DNA of 61,157 nucleotides, taken from positions 1 to 61,157 of the forward strand of contig JACPKR010000005.1 of the NCBI GenBank assembly GCA_016186945.1, written 5' to 3'. The stretch comes from Deltaproteobacteria bacterium. Lineage in GTDB: Bacteria; Bdellovibrionota_B; Oligoflexia; Oligoflexales; Bog-1112. The notes below the pieces were generated by a model that saw nothing but the letters and a program-made list of their open reading frames with translations, did no database searches and had not been told where the DNA came from. Shown here in pieces: positions 43,613-54,600 of the stretch. Made by a program: the position numbers and the translations under genes. How positions within the stretch are numbered: the first letter of the stretch is position 1; the number at the start of each line of letters is the position of its first letter.

Positions 43613-46600
43613 CTACGGTGCCAACTGGCCGTCGATGCAGTAAAGGGCGCGGACGCCGTCGCATGCCCGGGATCTGAAAGATACCCAGTCGTCATTGGCT
43701 GTAATACTGGAATCCCCTGTTCTTCCGGTGATGGAGCCGCCGGACGATGATGTCCAGCTTGAACAAGTGGCTGCGTGAAAAGTCCCATCGCCATTGCTCC
43801 CCGTCCAAACTTCGGTGGCGAAAGAAGCGCCAGTCTCCGTACGATTAATAGCAGCTGAAAGGGTATTGTCCCAAAGGTCCGTACTGTTTATCGCAACTGT
43901 AGCGCCTGCCATGTTCTTAATACCTCCCGTTAGAACCTGAATGCGAGTGCTCGCTGAAGTGGCTGAGTCGGAAAGGACCGCTTTCCACTTGCCTCCCAGT
44001 GCAGAACCAAGACCCTGACAAGAGGTATCCGCACCGGAGAGGCCTCCCAAGTTACCGTTGTATGTGTTCGAAGTCACAAATATCCGATGAGAGGCCGTAT
44101 TGTTAGCAGTTGCTGCGACGGTCATAGTAGTTTGCAGACCGACCAAGTCCAGGATACAGGCGGTGAAGTTATAGATTGCGCCTGGACTTACATACTGAGT
44201 GATCGTTTGGTTCACTGAAAAACTTGTATACGTTGCAAGTAGCGTTCCTGAGGAGCAGTTCGGGGCAGGATCAGATGCGTTTGTCCCACGCCTGACACTT
44301 ACCGAGGCGTAGTCCGCGCGGTCGGTGGGGAAGTCTACTGTAATCTTAATCTCCCCAAGAATCGTTGTGGATGCAGTCGAAAAGCTAGCCAGAGACGGTG
44401 GGGCGGTGGCATCTTTCGCTGCTATGTTTTCGGCGATATTCGATGTCAGATTCCCGGACGTATCTTGGATACAGGCTCGGTAACTGAACGAGCCGGGAGG
44501 GTTAACGCTCGTCGCTGTGTCAGTGTAAACGATCGGATCGGTGGCAAATTCTCCGTTCGCTTTCGTATAGGTTTTGACAGCAGTCCCGCTGGTGCAATTC
44601 GCTGGTGCGGAAGCTCCGCTCACTCGCCGTAGCGTCAACTGTGAATAGTCAGATACATTTCCAGGAAGATCGAGTGTAAGGGTGATCTGCCCATGGTTCG
44701 TTCCCGCAAGTCCGGAGAATCTGTCGAGGCTGGCGGGGACCGTCGTATCGAGTGCTTGGATACCAACCGCAGTGTTACTCGAGGTGAGGTTGCTTACGCG
44801 ATCTGTAATACACACTCTATAGCTGAACAGATCACCGATCGTGGATCCTGTTGCATCGGTGAATGTGAGGGTAGTGGAGGCTGTGAAGGTGGTGTACGAC
44901 GTTACGACACTGCCCACTGTGCAGGAACTTGGTGCTTCAGACCCGCTGGTACGACGGACGTCAACTCGGGCGTAGTCAGAGACATCGCTAGGCAATGTCA
45001 AGCTCAGGATGATATCACCGTCATTAACTGTCCCCTTAGCTGCTGAGAATGTTTGCAGCGCAGGAGGTGCTGTGGTGTCAGGAGGAGGGGTCTCTCCACC
45101 TCCCCCTCCCGTGCCACCACCACCACCACCACCACCGCTCGATCCACCGCCACCCTCGCCTCCTCCGCTTGAACTTGTAGACTTGGCTTTGACACTGGAC
45201 GCGGTGTTTGACGCGGTTAAATTGCCGGTTCTGTCCTGGATGCAAACTCGGAAGCTGTATTCAGCTCCGCTCGTGGAACCTGTAGCGTAGGTGTAGCTGG
45301 TCGGGAAGGGTGCAGACACCTGTGCAGCTTCAAGTCCGTTGGAGCAATCTTCCTTCGGTAATGTCGAGCCTGCCAGAGCTAGAATCCTTATTACATAGTA
45401 ATCAGAAACGTCTGAGGGAAGGGTCCATGCAAAGTCGATGTCTCCAACCTTGTTCGTGCCTGTACTTGCGGAAAAGGTCAGCAAGGGTGCAGGTGCCTGA
45501 TTATCGAAAGCACGAGCTGTGCTTGTATTGCTCGCGGTCAGATTACCAAATCTATCGTAGATACAGAGTCGATAGCTGAAGCGTTCCCCGATAGTGGAAT
45601 TCGTAATTCTCGACGCGGAATAAGCGCTTTTACTGAAGTCTGTAATACTTGCCACAATTGTACCCGCTTCTTTTCCACAAGCGGCGTCTGGGGGCAAATC
45701 GCTCTTGATTTCTCGAACCTCTGCTTTTGCGTAGTCGCTTCTGTCATCGGGCCATCCGATTGACAAGATGATTTCGCCCGAAAGGTTACCTGTCCTAGCT
45801 GTGAAGGAAGTGGCTGGTGGTGGTGCTTTGGTATCCAGGGCCTGGGCGCCTACGATTGTGTTGCTTGAAGTCAGAAGTTGACCGGTTTTCCCTGTAATGC
45901 ATGCTCGGTAGCTGAAAGCTTCGCCGATTATTGAGCCTGTTTGGTCGATGTAGCTGAAGGACTTAATAGGGAAGGACTTCCATTCTGCCACAAATTCGCC
46001 ATCCGTTTTGCAGTCGGGGTGGGGAGGGGTATTCCCTTTTGATCGCAAGACAACCATATAATCGTAAGTGTAGTCGTAAAATTCGCCTAATTGGAAATTC
46101 AAGCGAATTTCCCCCTCTGCAAGGGAGCTGGCGAGAGAGGCTCGGAATTCCTCCAGTGGGGCGGGTGCTTGGTTGATTTTAAAGACTTCATCAGGAAGTT
46201 CCTCTCCTTTTTCCTCGATTGGATTGGAGATGATGACCTCATTGCCTTTGCTAGCGATACCAGTTTTTGCGATCCGTTCAGATGCAGTTTCCAGTAAGTC
46301 AACGGTCAAGACCAATTGAAAGGCACCGAAGTACATCGTTCGGTAAACAACCTCATCTTTTTCCACTGTGAATTGATTTCTCGTTTGGAAACCAGCTTTG
46401 ACGACCGTATTGCCACTGAAATCGATCACTTTGTAGACAACGATCAAGTGTGAAAGAGGGTCTTCGATAACGCTGCTACCGGTGAGTTCGAGGTTTTTTA
46501 ATACTTGGAACGCTTCTTCGGGGATCGGGAGGCGAACTTCTATCGGCTTTTTAGGGTTCTCTTTCTTGGATGAGGAAAGAATGACTGCGGAAGACTGGGA

Positions 46601-46915
46601 GAAGACGGGAGATATCACCAATTTTCCTACATCCAGGTCTTTGCCGATGAGAGACCGTCCTTCTTGAAGCGTGACGATCGTGCTGGGAGAAAGGGCATTA
46701 GACGGGACTGTAAATTCGAAGCTTCTCTCGCCGATTTTCGTAGAGAGAATCAGGTCGCCTTGGTCGACAGGAACTTCCCTGGAGACGCTTCCTTCTGTCG
46801 TTAGATTGCCTTCCTCAGTCTTGAAAGATTCGGTCAACGGTACAGGGCTTTCGCAGGCGCTGAAGGAGAGCGCAGCGAAGAACATGGTTACAATTGAGCC
46901 CCGTACCACTTTCAT
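43613..46915 (-). CDS. DUF1554 lipoprotein B with six Fn3-like repeats and Gly-rich linker
   Basis: This paralogue of gene A has 1100 residues and the same order: lipoprotein signal (A-L-S-F-S-A-C-E-S), ZU5-like domain, six repeats, DUF1554 domain ending Y-C-I-D-G-Q-L-A-P. Between repeats 3 and 4 lies a Gly/Ser-rich linker of about 35 residues, where gene A has only a short one. The repeats carry paired Cys (A-C-I-x-D and a Cys near S-C-T), suggesting one disulfide per unit. The two genes likely arose by tandem duplication including the leader. They are presumably surface-exposed adhesins. Confidence 0.88.
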   Translation of the reverse strand: MKVVRGSIVTMFFAALSFSACESPVPLTESFKTEEGNLTTEGSVSREVPVDQGDLILSTKIGERSFEFTVPSNALSPSTIVTLQEGRSLIGKDLDVGKLVISPVFSQSSAVILSSSKKENPKKPIEVRLPIPEEAFQVLKNLELTGSSVIEDPLSHLIVVYKVIDFSGNTVVKAGFQTRNQFTVEKDEVVYRTMYFGAFQLVLTVDLLETASERIAKTGIASKGNEVIISNPIEEKGEELPDEVFKINQAPAPLEEFRASLASSLAEGEIRLNFQLGEFYDYTYDYMVVLRSKGNTPPHPDCKTDGEFVAEWKSFPIKSFSYIDQTGSIIGEAFSYRACITGKTGQLLTSSNTIVGAQALDTKAPPPATSFTARTGNLSGEIILSIGWPDDRSDYAKAEVREIKSDLPPDAACGKEAGTIVASITDFSKSAYSASRITNSTIGERFSYRLCIYDRFGNLTASNTSTARAFDNQAPAPLLTFSASTGTNKVGDIDFAWTLPSDVSDYYVIRILALAGSTLPKEDCSNGLEAAQVSAPFPTSYTYATGSTSGAEYSFRVCIQDRTGNLTASNTASSVKAKSTSSSGGGEGGGGSSGGGGGGGGTGGGGGETPPPDTTAPPALQTFSAAKGTVNDGDIILSLTLPSDVSDYARVDVRRTSGSEAPSSCTVGSVVTSYTTFTASTTLTFTDATGSTIGDLFSYRVCITDRVSNLTSSNTAVGIQALDTTVPASLDRFSGLAGTNHGQITLTLDLPGNVSDYSQLTLRRVSGASAPANCTSGTAVKTYTKANGEFATDPIVYTDTATSVNPPGSFSYRACIQDTSGNLTSNIAENIAAKDATAPPSLASFSTASTTILGEIKITVDFPTDRADYASVSVRRGTNASDPAPNCSSGTLLATYTSFSVNQTITQYVSPGAIYNFTACILDLVGLQTTMTVAATANNTASHRIFVTSNTYNGNLGGLSGADTSCQGLGSALGGKWKAVLSDSATSASTRIQVLTGGIKNMAGATVAINSTDLWDNTLSAAINRTETGASFATEVWTGSNGDGTFHAATCSSWTSSSGGSITGRTGDSSITANDDWVSFRSRACDGVRALYCIDGQLAP

Positions 46916-47033
46916 ACACCAATCTTTCTAATTTTTGAGGTTTCCCTACATTCTTTATTACGGAATCTGGGGGAAAAACTTTAAGAACCGCTGTAAAGTA
47001 CAGGGATTCAGACGGCTTAGCTCGCCAAGTCAT

Positions 47034-47127
47034 GTAACCCGTAAGCTGTTTGTGGCAAAAATGGATTTCTTGGAGGAACCAGCTGCGCAGTTTCCTCCAA
47101 ACCACCTCCTTGCCCCAAGCGGCTTAT
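47034..47127 (+). repeat. R1 element, copy m
   Basis: Variant left end GTAACCCGTAAGCTGTTTGT, then GGCAAAA; hairpin; right end TTGCCCCAAGCGGCTTAT. It ends 14 bases before the pyc ATG. The remaining part of the gap (46916-47033) is the leader of DUF1554 gene B on the other strand. Confidence 0.92.
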
Positions 47128-47141
47128 AACTAGGAGAAACA

Positions 47142-50100
47142 ATGGACAGGATTCCTTTTAGTCGCCTGCTTATTGCCAACCGCGGGGAGATCGCCATCCG
47201 CATAGCTCGTGCGGCAACGGAGTTGGGGATACGAACGATCAGCATCTATTCCTACGAAGACCGCTTCGCTTTGCACCGTTATAAAACTGACGAATCGTAC
47301 TGTTTGGGAGAGGTCGGTAAGCCTCTCTCGGCCTACCTTGACCCTGAGAAAATCGTCACGAAAGCTAAAGAGCTTGCGATTGACGCCATTCACCCGGGCT
47401 ATGGCTTTCTCTCAGAAAATGAGCACTTTGCCAGTTTGTGCGAAAAGGAGGGGATCAAGTTTATCGGCCCTTCACCGTCGGTTCTCGCCATGTTCGGCGA
47501 TAAGACAAAAGCTAGGTCCGTTGCCAAGAAAGCCGGCTTGACGCCGATTCCAGGCAGTGAAAGCTCACTAGCTTCCGTGGCAGACGCGAAGGTTTTCGCA
47601 CGATCGCTTGGCTATCCCGTTACCTTGAAGGCTGTCGCGGGGGGTGGGGGCAAGGGAATACGGATGCTAAGCAACGAGTCGGAATTGGAGGCAGCTTTTG
47701 AAAGGGCAAAGTCCGAGGCGCTGACCAGCTTTGGGAGGTCTGATGTGTACTTGGAAAAGACAATCGTCTCCCCCAAGCATATTGAAGTGCAGATCCTTGG
47801 TGGCCCCAAAGGGGAGATTGTTCACCTTTTTGAGCGTGACTGTTCGATTCAACGGCGCCATCAAAAAGTCATCGAAATTGCTCCCGCGTTAGGGACCAGT
47901 GAACAGGTTCGAGGGGAAATTAGGCGCCAGTCACTTGCTCTTGCCAAAAGTGCTCAGTACGAGGGTTTGGGAACAGTTGAGTTCCTGGTCGACAAGAAGG
48001 AAATTATCTATTTCTTGGAAGTTAACCCGAGGATCCAGGTTGAACATACTGTGACGGAGATGATCACGGGTATTGACCTCGTGCAAGCTTCCATTCTTGT
48101 CGCTGCTGGCGTTCCCCTGAAACACCCTTTGATTGGAATTGCGTCGCAGGAGAGCATTCGCATGAACGGGGCAGCCATTCAATGCCGGATAACTACGGAA
48201 GATCCCCGCAAAGACTTCGCCCCCGACACGGGTCGTATCATTGCCTATCGTCCTGCTGCTGGGTTTGGCATCCGCTTTGATGAGGGACACGGGACCTCAG
48301 GTGGGTTAGTGACACCTTACTACGACTCGCTTCTTGTAAAGGTCACCTCGTGGGGGAGGAATTTACAGGAAGCTGCTTCCAAGATGCATCGAAGTTTATC
48401 GGAGTTTCGAATCCGTGGTATCAAGCACAACATCTCGCTTTTGAAGAATGTAATGAGGCACCCAGATTTCCTGAGCGGTGCTTATGACACGGACTTTCTG
48501 GAGATACATAAAGAGGTCTACCAGTACCCGACTCCGAAAGACAGGGCGACGCGCTTGCTTCGTTTCCTGGCAGAGCTTACCGTTAATGACCCCCATAAAC
48601 TGGGTGACAAATTGAGAGGTCCCGAGCGCGATGCTCCTAGCGTTAGCCTTGAGCAGGAAGATTTGCAGGCTTTCGCTCGCGAAGCCTCTTCTGAAACGGC
48701 AAAATCGGTGTTCGACAAGAAAGGTGCGGAAGGGCTGGTGAATTGGATCAAAGCGCAGAAGCCGCGCCTTCTGCTTACCGACACAACCATGCGTGATGCT
48801 CACCAGTCTCTTTTTGCAACACGTCTTCGTACGCATGATATTTTGCGCATAGCGCCGTTTTACGACAAATTTGCTCATCATTTTTTTTCACTGGAAGTCT
48901 GGGGTGGCGCTACCTTTGATACGGCCCTGCGTTTTCTGAGAGAAGATCCTTGGGAAAGGCTGGTTAAAATTCGCGAGAAAATTCCCAACATTCTCCTGCA
49001 AATGCTACTACGAGGAGACAACGCGGTTGGCTACACGAATTACCCGGAATGGGTCATTCGCGATTTTATCAAGGAGGCATGCCGGAGCGGCTTGGACATC
49101 TTCCGTATTTTTGATTGTTTCAACCAGCCGGACAAAATGGAAATCGCAATCGACGAAGTCAGGAAACATGGTGCGATTGCCGAAGTCTGTCTTTGTTACT
49201 CAGGCGACCTGAGCGACCCCAGAAAGACAAAGTACACCCTTAAATACTATCTGGACTTGGCTAAGACCCTGGAGCAAATGGGCGCCCACATCCTTTGCAT
49301 TAAAGATATGGCTGGTTTGCTTCGTCCCCAGGCAGCAGTTAGCCTGGTCAAGGCCCTATCGCAGCAAAGTGATATCCCCATCCACCTTCATACGCATGAC
49401 ACATCCGGGGCGCAGGTGGCGACACTGTTGCAAGCAAGAGAGGCGGGTTGCCACATCGTTGACGGTGCGGTGAGTTCCATGGCTGGTCTGACGTCTCAGC
49501 CCAGTTTGAATGCGCTGATCGCCTCCTTGGAACGCAGTCCGCAGAGTCCGGGCTTGCCACTTCCCGTGGTCGATGAGTTGGCACGCTATTGGGGACGGGT
49601 GCGGAGTATGTACCAGGCGTTCGACCCTGGTATTAAGGCTACATCGACGGATGTTTATGTGCATGAAATTCCTGGTGGTCAATATTCCAACTTCTACGAG
49701 CAAGCGAAGAAGGTAGGATTATCTGCCGAGGAATTTTTCGACCTGACCTTACGTTACAAGGAAGTGAATGATTTGCTGGGGGATATCATCAAAGTCACAC
49801 CCTCGTCGAAGGTAGTGGGGGATATGGCGCTCCTGTTACAGAAGAAAGGATTGAAAGGGCCGGACATTCTCAGCAAGCGACCCCAGCTTGACTACCCCGA
49901 CTCGCTGCTAAGTTTCATGAAAGGCCATCTCGGCACTCCCACCGGAGGTTTTCCAGAGGACTTTCGCAAGCTGGTTCTGGGTGAAGATGCACCTTCGCCT
50001 GAAAAAGAACCCCTGGACGAAGGCGATTCAATCGAGACTGTTCGAGAACGGCTTCACAAAAAGCTCCATAGAAATCCGACGACGGCTGAAATTCTAAGTT

Positions 50101-50612
50101 CGCGCCTGTATCCAAAAGTCTTTGATGAATACCTTGTGCAATCTGAGAAATATGGGCGTGTTACAGAACTTCCCACGCCCGTATTCTTCTATGGGATGAA
50201 TCAGAAGGAGGAGATCGCAATCGAACTGGAACCAGGCAAGACCCTCTACATTTCTCTGGAAGGGAAGTCGGATCTTGACGAAAATGGCCGACGCTCTGTC
50301 TTCTTCAAATTGAACGGCTTCAACAGGGTGATCGAACTCATGGACGAGTCAGTGCAGGCGAAAGTCAGCAAGCGCCCCAAGGCAGAAGTCGGTAATGACA
50401 GGCAGATTGCTGCAGCCATGCCAGGGAAGATTCTTGAAGTCAGGGTTAAGGAAGGAGACAAGGTAAATTCCGGGGACGTCTTGCTGGTAACTGAGTCGAT
50501 GAAAATGGAATACACCCTGACTGCTAAATCTGCGGGTTTTGTTGCTTCGCTAAATGTAAAGGCTGGTGATCTTGTCGAGAGTGAGGACCTTCTCATCACG
50601 TTGGATGCGTAA
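47142..50612 (+). CDS. pyc: Pyruvate carboxylase
   Basis: This single-chain biotin enzyme makes oxaloacetate from pyruvate and bicarbonate. It has 1156 residues, the full family length. The N-terminal biotin carboxylase domain has G-G-G-G-K-G-I-R-M and later E-V-N-P-R-I-Q-V-E-H. The carboxyltransferase domain begins D-T-T-M-R-D-A-H-Q-S-L-F-A-T-R-L-R-T. A PC tetramerisation region follows, and the C-terminal biotinyl domain carries the lysine K1121 in E-S-M-K-M. It starts at ATG 47142 after AGGAGA. The TAA stop is within an R1 terminal repeat. Its role is anaplerosis or gluconeogenesis. Confidence 0.97.
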   Translation: MDRIPFSRLLIANRGEIAIRIARAATELGIRTISIYSYEDRFALHRYKTDESYCLGEVGKPLSAYLDPEKIVTKAKELAIDAIHPGYGFLSENEHFASLCEKEGIKFIGPSPSVLAMFGDKTKARSVAKKAGLTPIPGSESSLASVADAKVFARSLGYPVTLKAVAGGGGKGIRMLSNESELEAAFERAKSEALTSFGRSDVYLEKTIVSPKHIEVQILGGPKGEIVHLFERDCSIQRRHQKVIEIAPALGTSEQVRGEIRRQSLALAKSAQYEGLGTVEFLVDKKEIIYFLEVNPRIQVEHTVTEMITGIDLVQASILVAAGVPLKHPLIGIASQESIRMNGAAIQCRITTEDPRKDFAPDTGRIIAYRPAAGFGIRFDEGHGTSGGLVTPYYDSLLVKVTSWGRNLQEAASKMHRSLSEFRIRGIKHNISLLKNVMRHPDFLSGAYDTDFLEIHKEVYQYPTPKDRATRLLRFLAELTVNDPHKLGDKLRGPERDAPSVSLEQEDLQAFAREASSETAKSVFDKKGAEGLVNWIKAQKPRLLLTDTTMRDAHQSLFATRLRTHDILRIAPFYDKFAHHFFSLEVWGGATFDTALRFLREDPWERLVKIREKIPNILLQMLLRGDNAVGYTNYPEWVIRDFIKEACRSGLDIFRIFDCFNQPDKMEIAIDEVRKHGAIAEVCLCYSGDLSDPRKTKYTLKYYLDLAKTLEQMGAHILCIKDMAGLLRPQAAVSLVKALSQQSDIPIHLHTHDTSGAQVATLLQAREAGCHIVDGAVSSMAGLTSQPSLNALIASLERSPQSPGLPLPVVDELARYWGRVRSMYQAFDPGIKATSTDVYVHEIPGGQYSNFYEQAKKVGLSAEEFFDLTLRYKEVNDLLGDIIKVTPSSKVVGDMALLLQKKGLKGPDILSKRPQLDYPDSLLSFMKGHLGTPTGGFPEDFRKLVLGEDAPSPEKEPLDEGDSIETVRERLHKKLHRNPTTAEILSSRLYPKVFDEYLVQSEKYGRVTELPTPVFFYGMNQKEEIAIELEPGKTLYISLEGKSDLDENGRRSVFFKLNGFNRVIELMDESVQAKVSKRPKAEVGNDRQIAAAMPGKILEVRVKEGDKVNSGDVLLVTESMKMEYTLTAKSAGFVASLNVKAGDLVESEDLLITLDA

Positions 50613-50669
50613 GCTCCTTGTATTGGAGGAACCAGCTGCGCAGTTTCCTCCAAACCACCTCCTTGCTCC
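50609..50669 (+). repeat. R1 element, copy n (partial)
   Basis: GTAAGCTCCTTGTATTGGAG starts it; the TAA is the pyc stop codon. The hairpin and CCACCTCCTTGCTCC tail follow. It separates pyc from a convergent unknown gene 8 bases later. Confidence 0.9.
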
Positions 50670-50676
50670 GAGGACG

Positions 50677-51315
50677 CTACTGTTCGCAAAGCTGCAAGAG
50701 CTTGACCATGATTTGTTCTCCGGGAATCCGTTGTCCGTCGAGGTCGCAAGACATGGACTTTAACCGGACAGAGTTGTTGCAAACGGTTTGGATTTCGTCC
50801 CAGATGGACCCAAGTAAGTGTTCATAGCACCAACCGTGAGTATTTCTGCCAAAGCGGTTCTCATGGATAAAGCTCATGAAGACGATTTCAATCGCGTCCA
50901 GACCCTTGAATTCTGCGACAGCCACACGAAGGTCCAGCCAGCGTTCATCCTCCAGAAAGGCATACCAGTCGAGTGAGTCCTGAAATTTGTGATAATGGCT
51001 CACAGCAAATTCCAACGACTTCAGGTCAACACCGCAAAAGATGTCAAATTCCTCGATAAAGGCGGCGTAACGATTCAGGAAGGAATGGACGTGTTCTTTC
51101 CCTCTGTGGGAAAGCTTGTATTCGCGTGTGTCGTCAAGATAGATATATCCCATTTCTCTCAACCAGTTGAGGACAGGTTCCAGGACAAGTTCATCATCTT
51201 CCAGGTCTGGGGTAAAAATATGTTGCTCTTCCTCCATTTCTTTCAAAACATAAAGGCCGGTGTATTGAAGTCGTGAATCAGAATTGACGATGAAGGTACT
51301 GATTGAGTCACCCAT
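50677..51315 (-). CDS. Hypothetical protein, 212 aa
   Basis: I do not recognise the family. The N-terminal 75 residues read like a winged-helix domain (L-Q-Y-T-G-L-Y-V-L-K-E-M, V-L-N-W-L-R-E-M-G-Y-I-Y-L-D-D, K-L-S-H-R-G-K-E), with the Y-K-L-S-x-x-G-K-E pattern typical of its wing. The rest is acidic and aromatic-rich, unassigned. A DNA-binding role is possible. ATG start; convergent with pyc. Confidence 0.5.
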   Translation of the reverse strand: MGDSISTFIVNSDSRLQYTGLYVLKEMEEEQHIFTPDLEDDELVLEPVLNWLREMGYIYLDDTREYKLSHRGKEHVHSFLNRYAAFIEEFDIFCGVDLKSLEFAVSHYHKFQDSLDWYAFLEDERWLDLRVAVAEFKGLDAIEIVFMSFIHENRFGRNTHGWCYEHLLGSIWDEIQTVCNNSVRLKSMSCDLDGQRIPGEQIMVKLLQLCEQ

Positions 51316-51474
51316 AGATAAATTCCTAAATGGTTACCCTATTTTATTTTACTTCATTCACCATGTGGTGGGGAGCCAGGGGATCACCGGAAAAACATTG
51401 TCAGCAGCTAGACTTAAGAAAATTGGTCAAAGCGCCGAATTGATTTTTGTCTGAGATTAGGAGGGGTGACGACT

Positions 51475-51696
51475 ATGCTTCGAAGCAGGAACCTAATGTT
51501 CCTCTTAACTTCTGTGGTATTCAAGGTAATCAATTTTGGGAAAAACTTTTTGAAAAAAGTTATTTCCCCAAGCCCCTTTTCAAAAACTTCAATATCTAAA
51601 GTTTTTTGGGGGGAGGCGTGGAGGGGAACTTTTTTTCAAAAAAGGTCCTCTCCACAAATTCTTTTTCATATTATAGTACGTTATTTTTCTTTTTGA
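51475..51696 (+). pseudogene. Stranded N-terminal signal sequence upstream of the Cys-repeat lipoprotein
   Basis: A very good ribosome site (AGGAGGGG) precedes an ATG at 51475. It is followed by M-L-R-S-R-N-L-M-F-L-L-T-S-V-V-F, which looks like the start of a signal peptide. The frame then enters R2 copy F and stops at 51694-51696. The lipoprotein frame downstream is in a different phase. I infer that R2 insertion split the original gene start; a short independent ORF is the alternative. Confidence 0.4.
51513..51677 (-). repeat. R2 element, copy F (reverse, more diverged)
   Basis: Reverse-orientation R2 with a degenerate right end (GTGGTATTCAAGGTAATCAA) and left end (AAATTCTTTTTCATATTATA). 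The middle reads GTTTTTTGGGGGGAGGCGTG. It overlaps the N-terminal coding region of the Cys-repeat lipoprotein. Confidence 0.85.
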
Positions 51697-54600
51697 CATT
51701 CTTCCTCTACACCTGCGGTGGGGGTGGTGGGGGAGGAGGGGACTCTGCAAGCACTACGGGAAGTCTAGCGATCGGCTCCTCAAAAGGGGAGCAGATCCTT
51801 GCTGATGTGAACACGGCCCTTGTTTCAGAGGGGGGCTTAACACAGAGTCAGGCAGATGTAGTGACCAGTTCAGCAACGGGGACTCTGATCATCGGGACGG
51901 CTCTGCATCTTTCCGCCGACAAGATTGATCCGAACGACATGACGAAAGTTCCTCAAACCTTGATCGAAGCCCTTGTAAAGGCGCTTGCTTTGGCAGAGGC
52001 AGCTATTAGCGAAAGTTCCATCAAATTAAAAGCTGTCAAGACGATGTCCAAATCCATCATCAAATCTTCCAAAGACAAGGTGGGCGATTTGACGACATCT
52101 CAGAAACGATCCCTTCCTTCCAACATGGCAGAATTTGGGGTCGGCGCTTTGAAGAAGGCCGGTCTTAATGACGACGACCTTTATAATGGTGCGGGTGACC
52201 TCATGGACGGTCTGATTGCAAACCTGGAAGGAGGGGGGTTTGGAAAAGACGACTTCGGCACAATCTTCATTGCGTTGTCACAAAATGCTATGAAAGGGTT
52301 GAAAGCCTCCGAGGTGGGAGCCGATTATGTTTCCTTTGCTCTCGAAATTATGATGAAGAAGTCTCTTGGAGCCTTTTCGGGGCTTAGCCTTTCAAGGGAG
52401 GAAATGGTTGAGTTTGTCGACCCATTTATCGGGGGGGCGGTCATCGGGTTGAAAGATGTAGGGATTGCAAGCGTTGGGAAAATGCAGGGGGCCGTCCGTA
52501 AGATGATGTCAGGATCGGTCTCAGGTTTCCAAACAGCAGGGTTCGGCTCTTCAGCACTTTTAAATTCCGCACTCGATAGAATGATTGACGGAGGTATGCG
52601 CGGATTTCGGGGTGTGGAACTGCAAACCAAGGAACTGAGTTTCGTATTCGACGACGTGACAGCAGGTGCGGTTGATGCGTTCGCGAAATTGAGCTTTTCC
52701 GCTGACATTTACCGGAGCGCGTCTACTCGGATGGGTGAATATGCGATCGGCCGCTTTGCTGATATGGGGTTAACCGACGAAACGCTGTTCAAGGAAAGCT
52801 CCCGAGCTATAGCCAGTGGTATGATGGACGGCTACAGTCGTCTGTCCCGTGATTTGATTTCCCTTGATGAGTTGAAAGCTGTTACAAAAGCAGTCACTGA
52901 GTCCGCGGTGAAGCAAATATTCAATTTTCAACAGACTTACTTCGGATCTTCAGACTTCGGTGCCATCTCAGCAGACTTTACGGGTGGGCTTATGCAAGGG
53001 ATGGCCGTCGGTGGCTTCGACCAGAGTACGCTGACCGGCTTCCGCTCCTACATCGCAGATGGTTACAATGCCCTTGCCGATGTCGGTGTGGCAGCTGGAC
53101 AATTAAGTGCCTACAAAACAACGGCATCAAGTGGTTTCGACAGTTTCATACGGGAGATGCAAAGCTTCTGCGAAAAGAATAGCGGGAAATGGAATTCTTC
53201 GACCGCATCTTGCAGCTATCCACTTGACCCTGCTTTCATCGACCGTTCCTTGTACACAGGGATTGACCCTGCCAAGCAGGCAAGTTGCGAAAGTGTCGGG
53301 GGCGTTTTAATTTACATCAACGGGAAATTTGAATGTGATAACCGTACGATTATAGCCACCAGTAGTGCGTTCCAGCAGCAGTGCATCGACAGCGGGTTCA
53401 TCTGGACGGGAGCTTTTTGCGAAACGGCTTCGACTTATTCCTCCTGTTATAGCCAAGTTACTGAAGCGACCTGTAAGGCGAAAACTGGCTGTACCTGGCG
53501 ATCCACCTATTGCGAGGAAAAAACACAGGTCGATTGCTGGAGTGCTTTCCAGAGAGACTCGTGTAGTGCCCTCAAAGACTATGGTTGTTCTTGGAACGGT
53601 AGTTACTGCTACAACGCGGCCTATGCGAGTTGTTTAGACTACCTGACACAGGCTACATGTCCGGCAAGTGGGGCTTTGACGTGCTCCTGGGATGGTGTCA
53701 GCTGTACCCCCACTATTCAATCTTATACAAGCTCCGGGTGTAGCGCCTTTGTGACGGATGCGACGTGTAACACAAGTCCAGGTTGCCTTTGGAACTGGGC
53801 GTTTTTTCGCTGTGAGCCGTTCACGTCAACAACGTCAACATCAACAAGTACAAGTGCTTCGTATGCAACGTGTGAAGAAATCCCAAGAGAGTATGATTGC
53901 TATAATAAATCAGGTTGCTACTGGGATTATGCCAGCATCTCTTGCCGAACCTCGTCTGCCCCAGGGACGACATCCACAAACACGGCAACGTCGGCAACAT
54001 GCAGTACAAATGTGACCGGACCGACTTGTAGCATTTACTCGAACTGTCTGTGGAATGCCTGCACAGGACTGTGTTCTGAGCGACCCTCAACAGCAACATC
54101 GTGCAGTAGCTTTGTTACAGATGCGACCTGCAATACCTCCTCCGGCTGTTCCTGGGATTTTTGTACATATACTTGTAAACTCAGCACCAGTACCTCAACA
54201 TCGACAAGCACGAGTACCAGCACTTCTTGCAGCAGTTACATCACTGATGCGACCTGTAACACAACTTCAGGGTGCTATTGGGACACGGCGACACGCACAT
54301 GTTTGACATCGACGTCGTCATCATGCAGCTCTTGGATTACAATGCCAGACTGCGACACTCACGGTTGTTACTGGAACGGTGCGACGTGTCAATCAAGTTC
54401 TACCTCAACTAGTACAAGCACGAGCACAAATACGAGCTATTGCAGTTCCTATTACACGGATGTAACTTGTAACCCTGTAGGAGGCTGCACGTGGGATTCG
54501 GCAACCTATACATGCAAAACATCCACAAGTGGGGGAGGAACATGTAGTGCCGGCACCACAGACGCGACTTGTAATATTTACTACGGTTGTGTTTGGACGG

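Noticed and set aside
45004-45195. Open frames opposite the Gly-rich linker of DUF1554 protein B
   Set aside because: Low-complexity shadow of GGN codons with no start signal.
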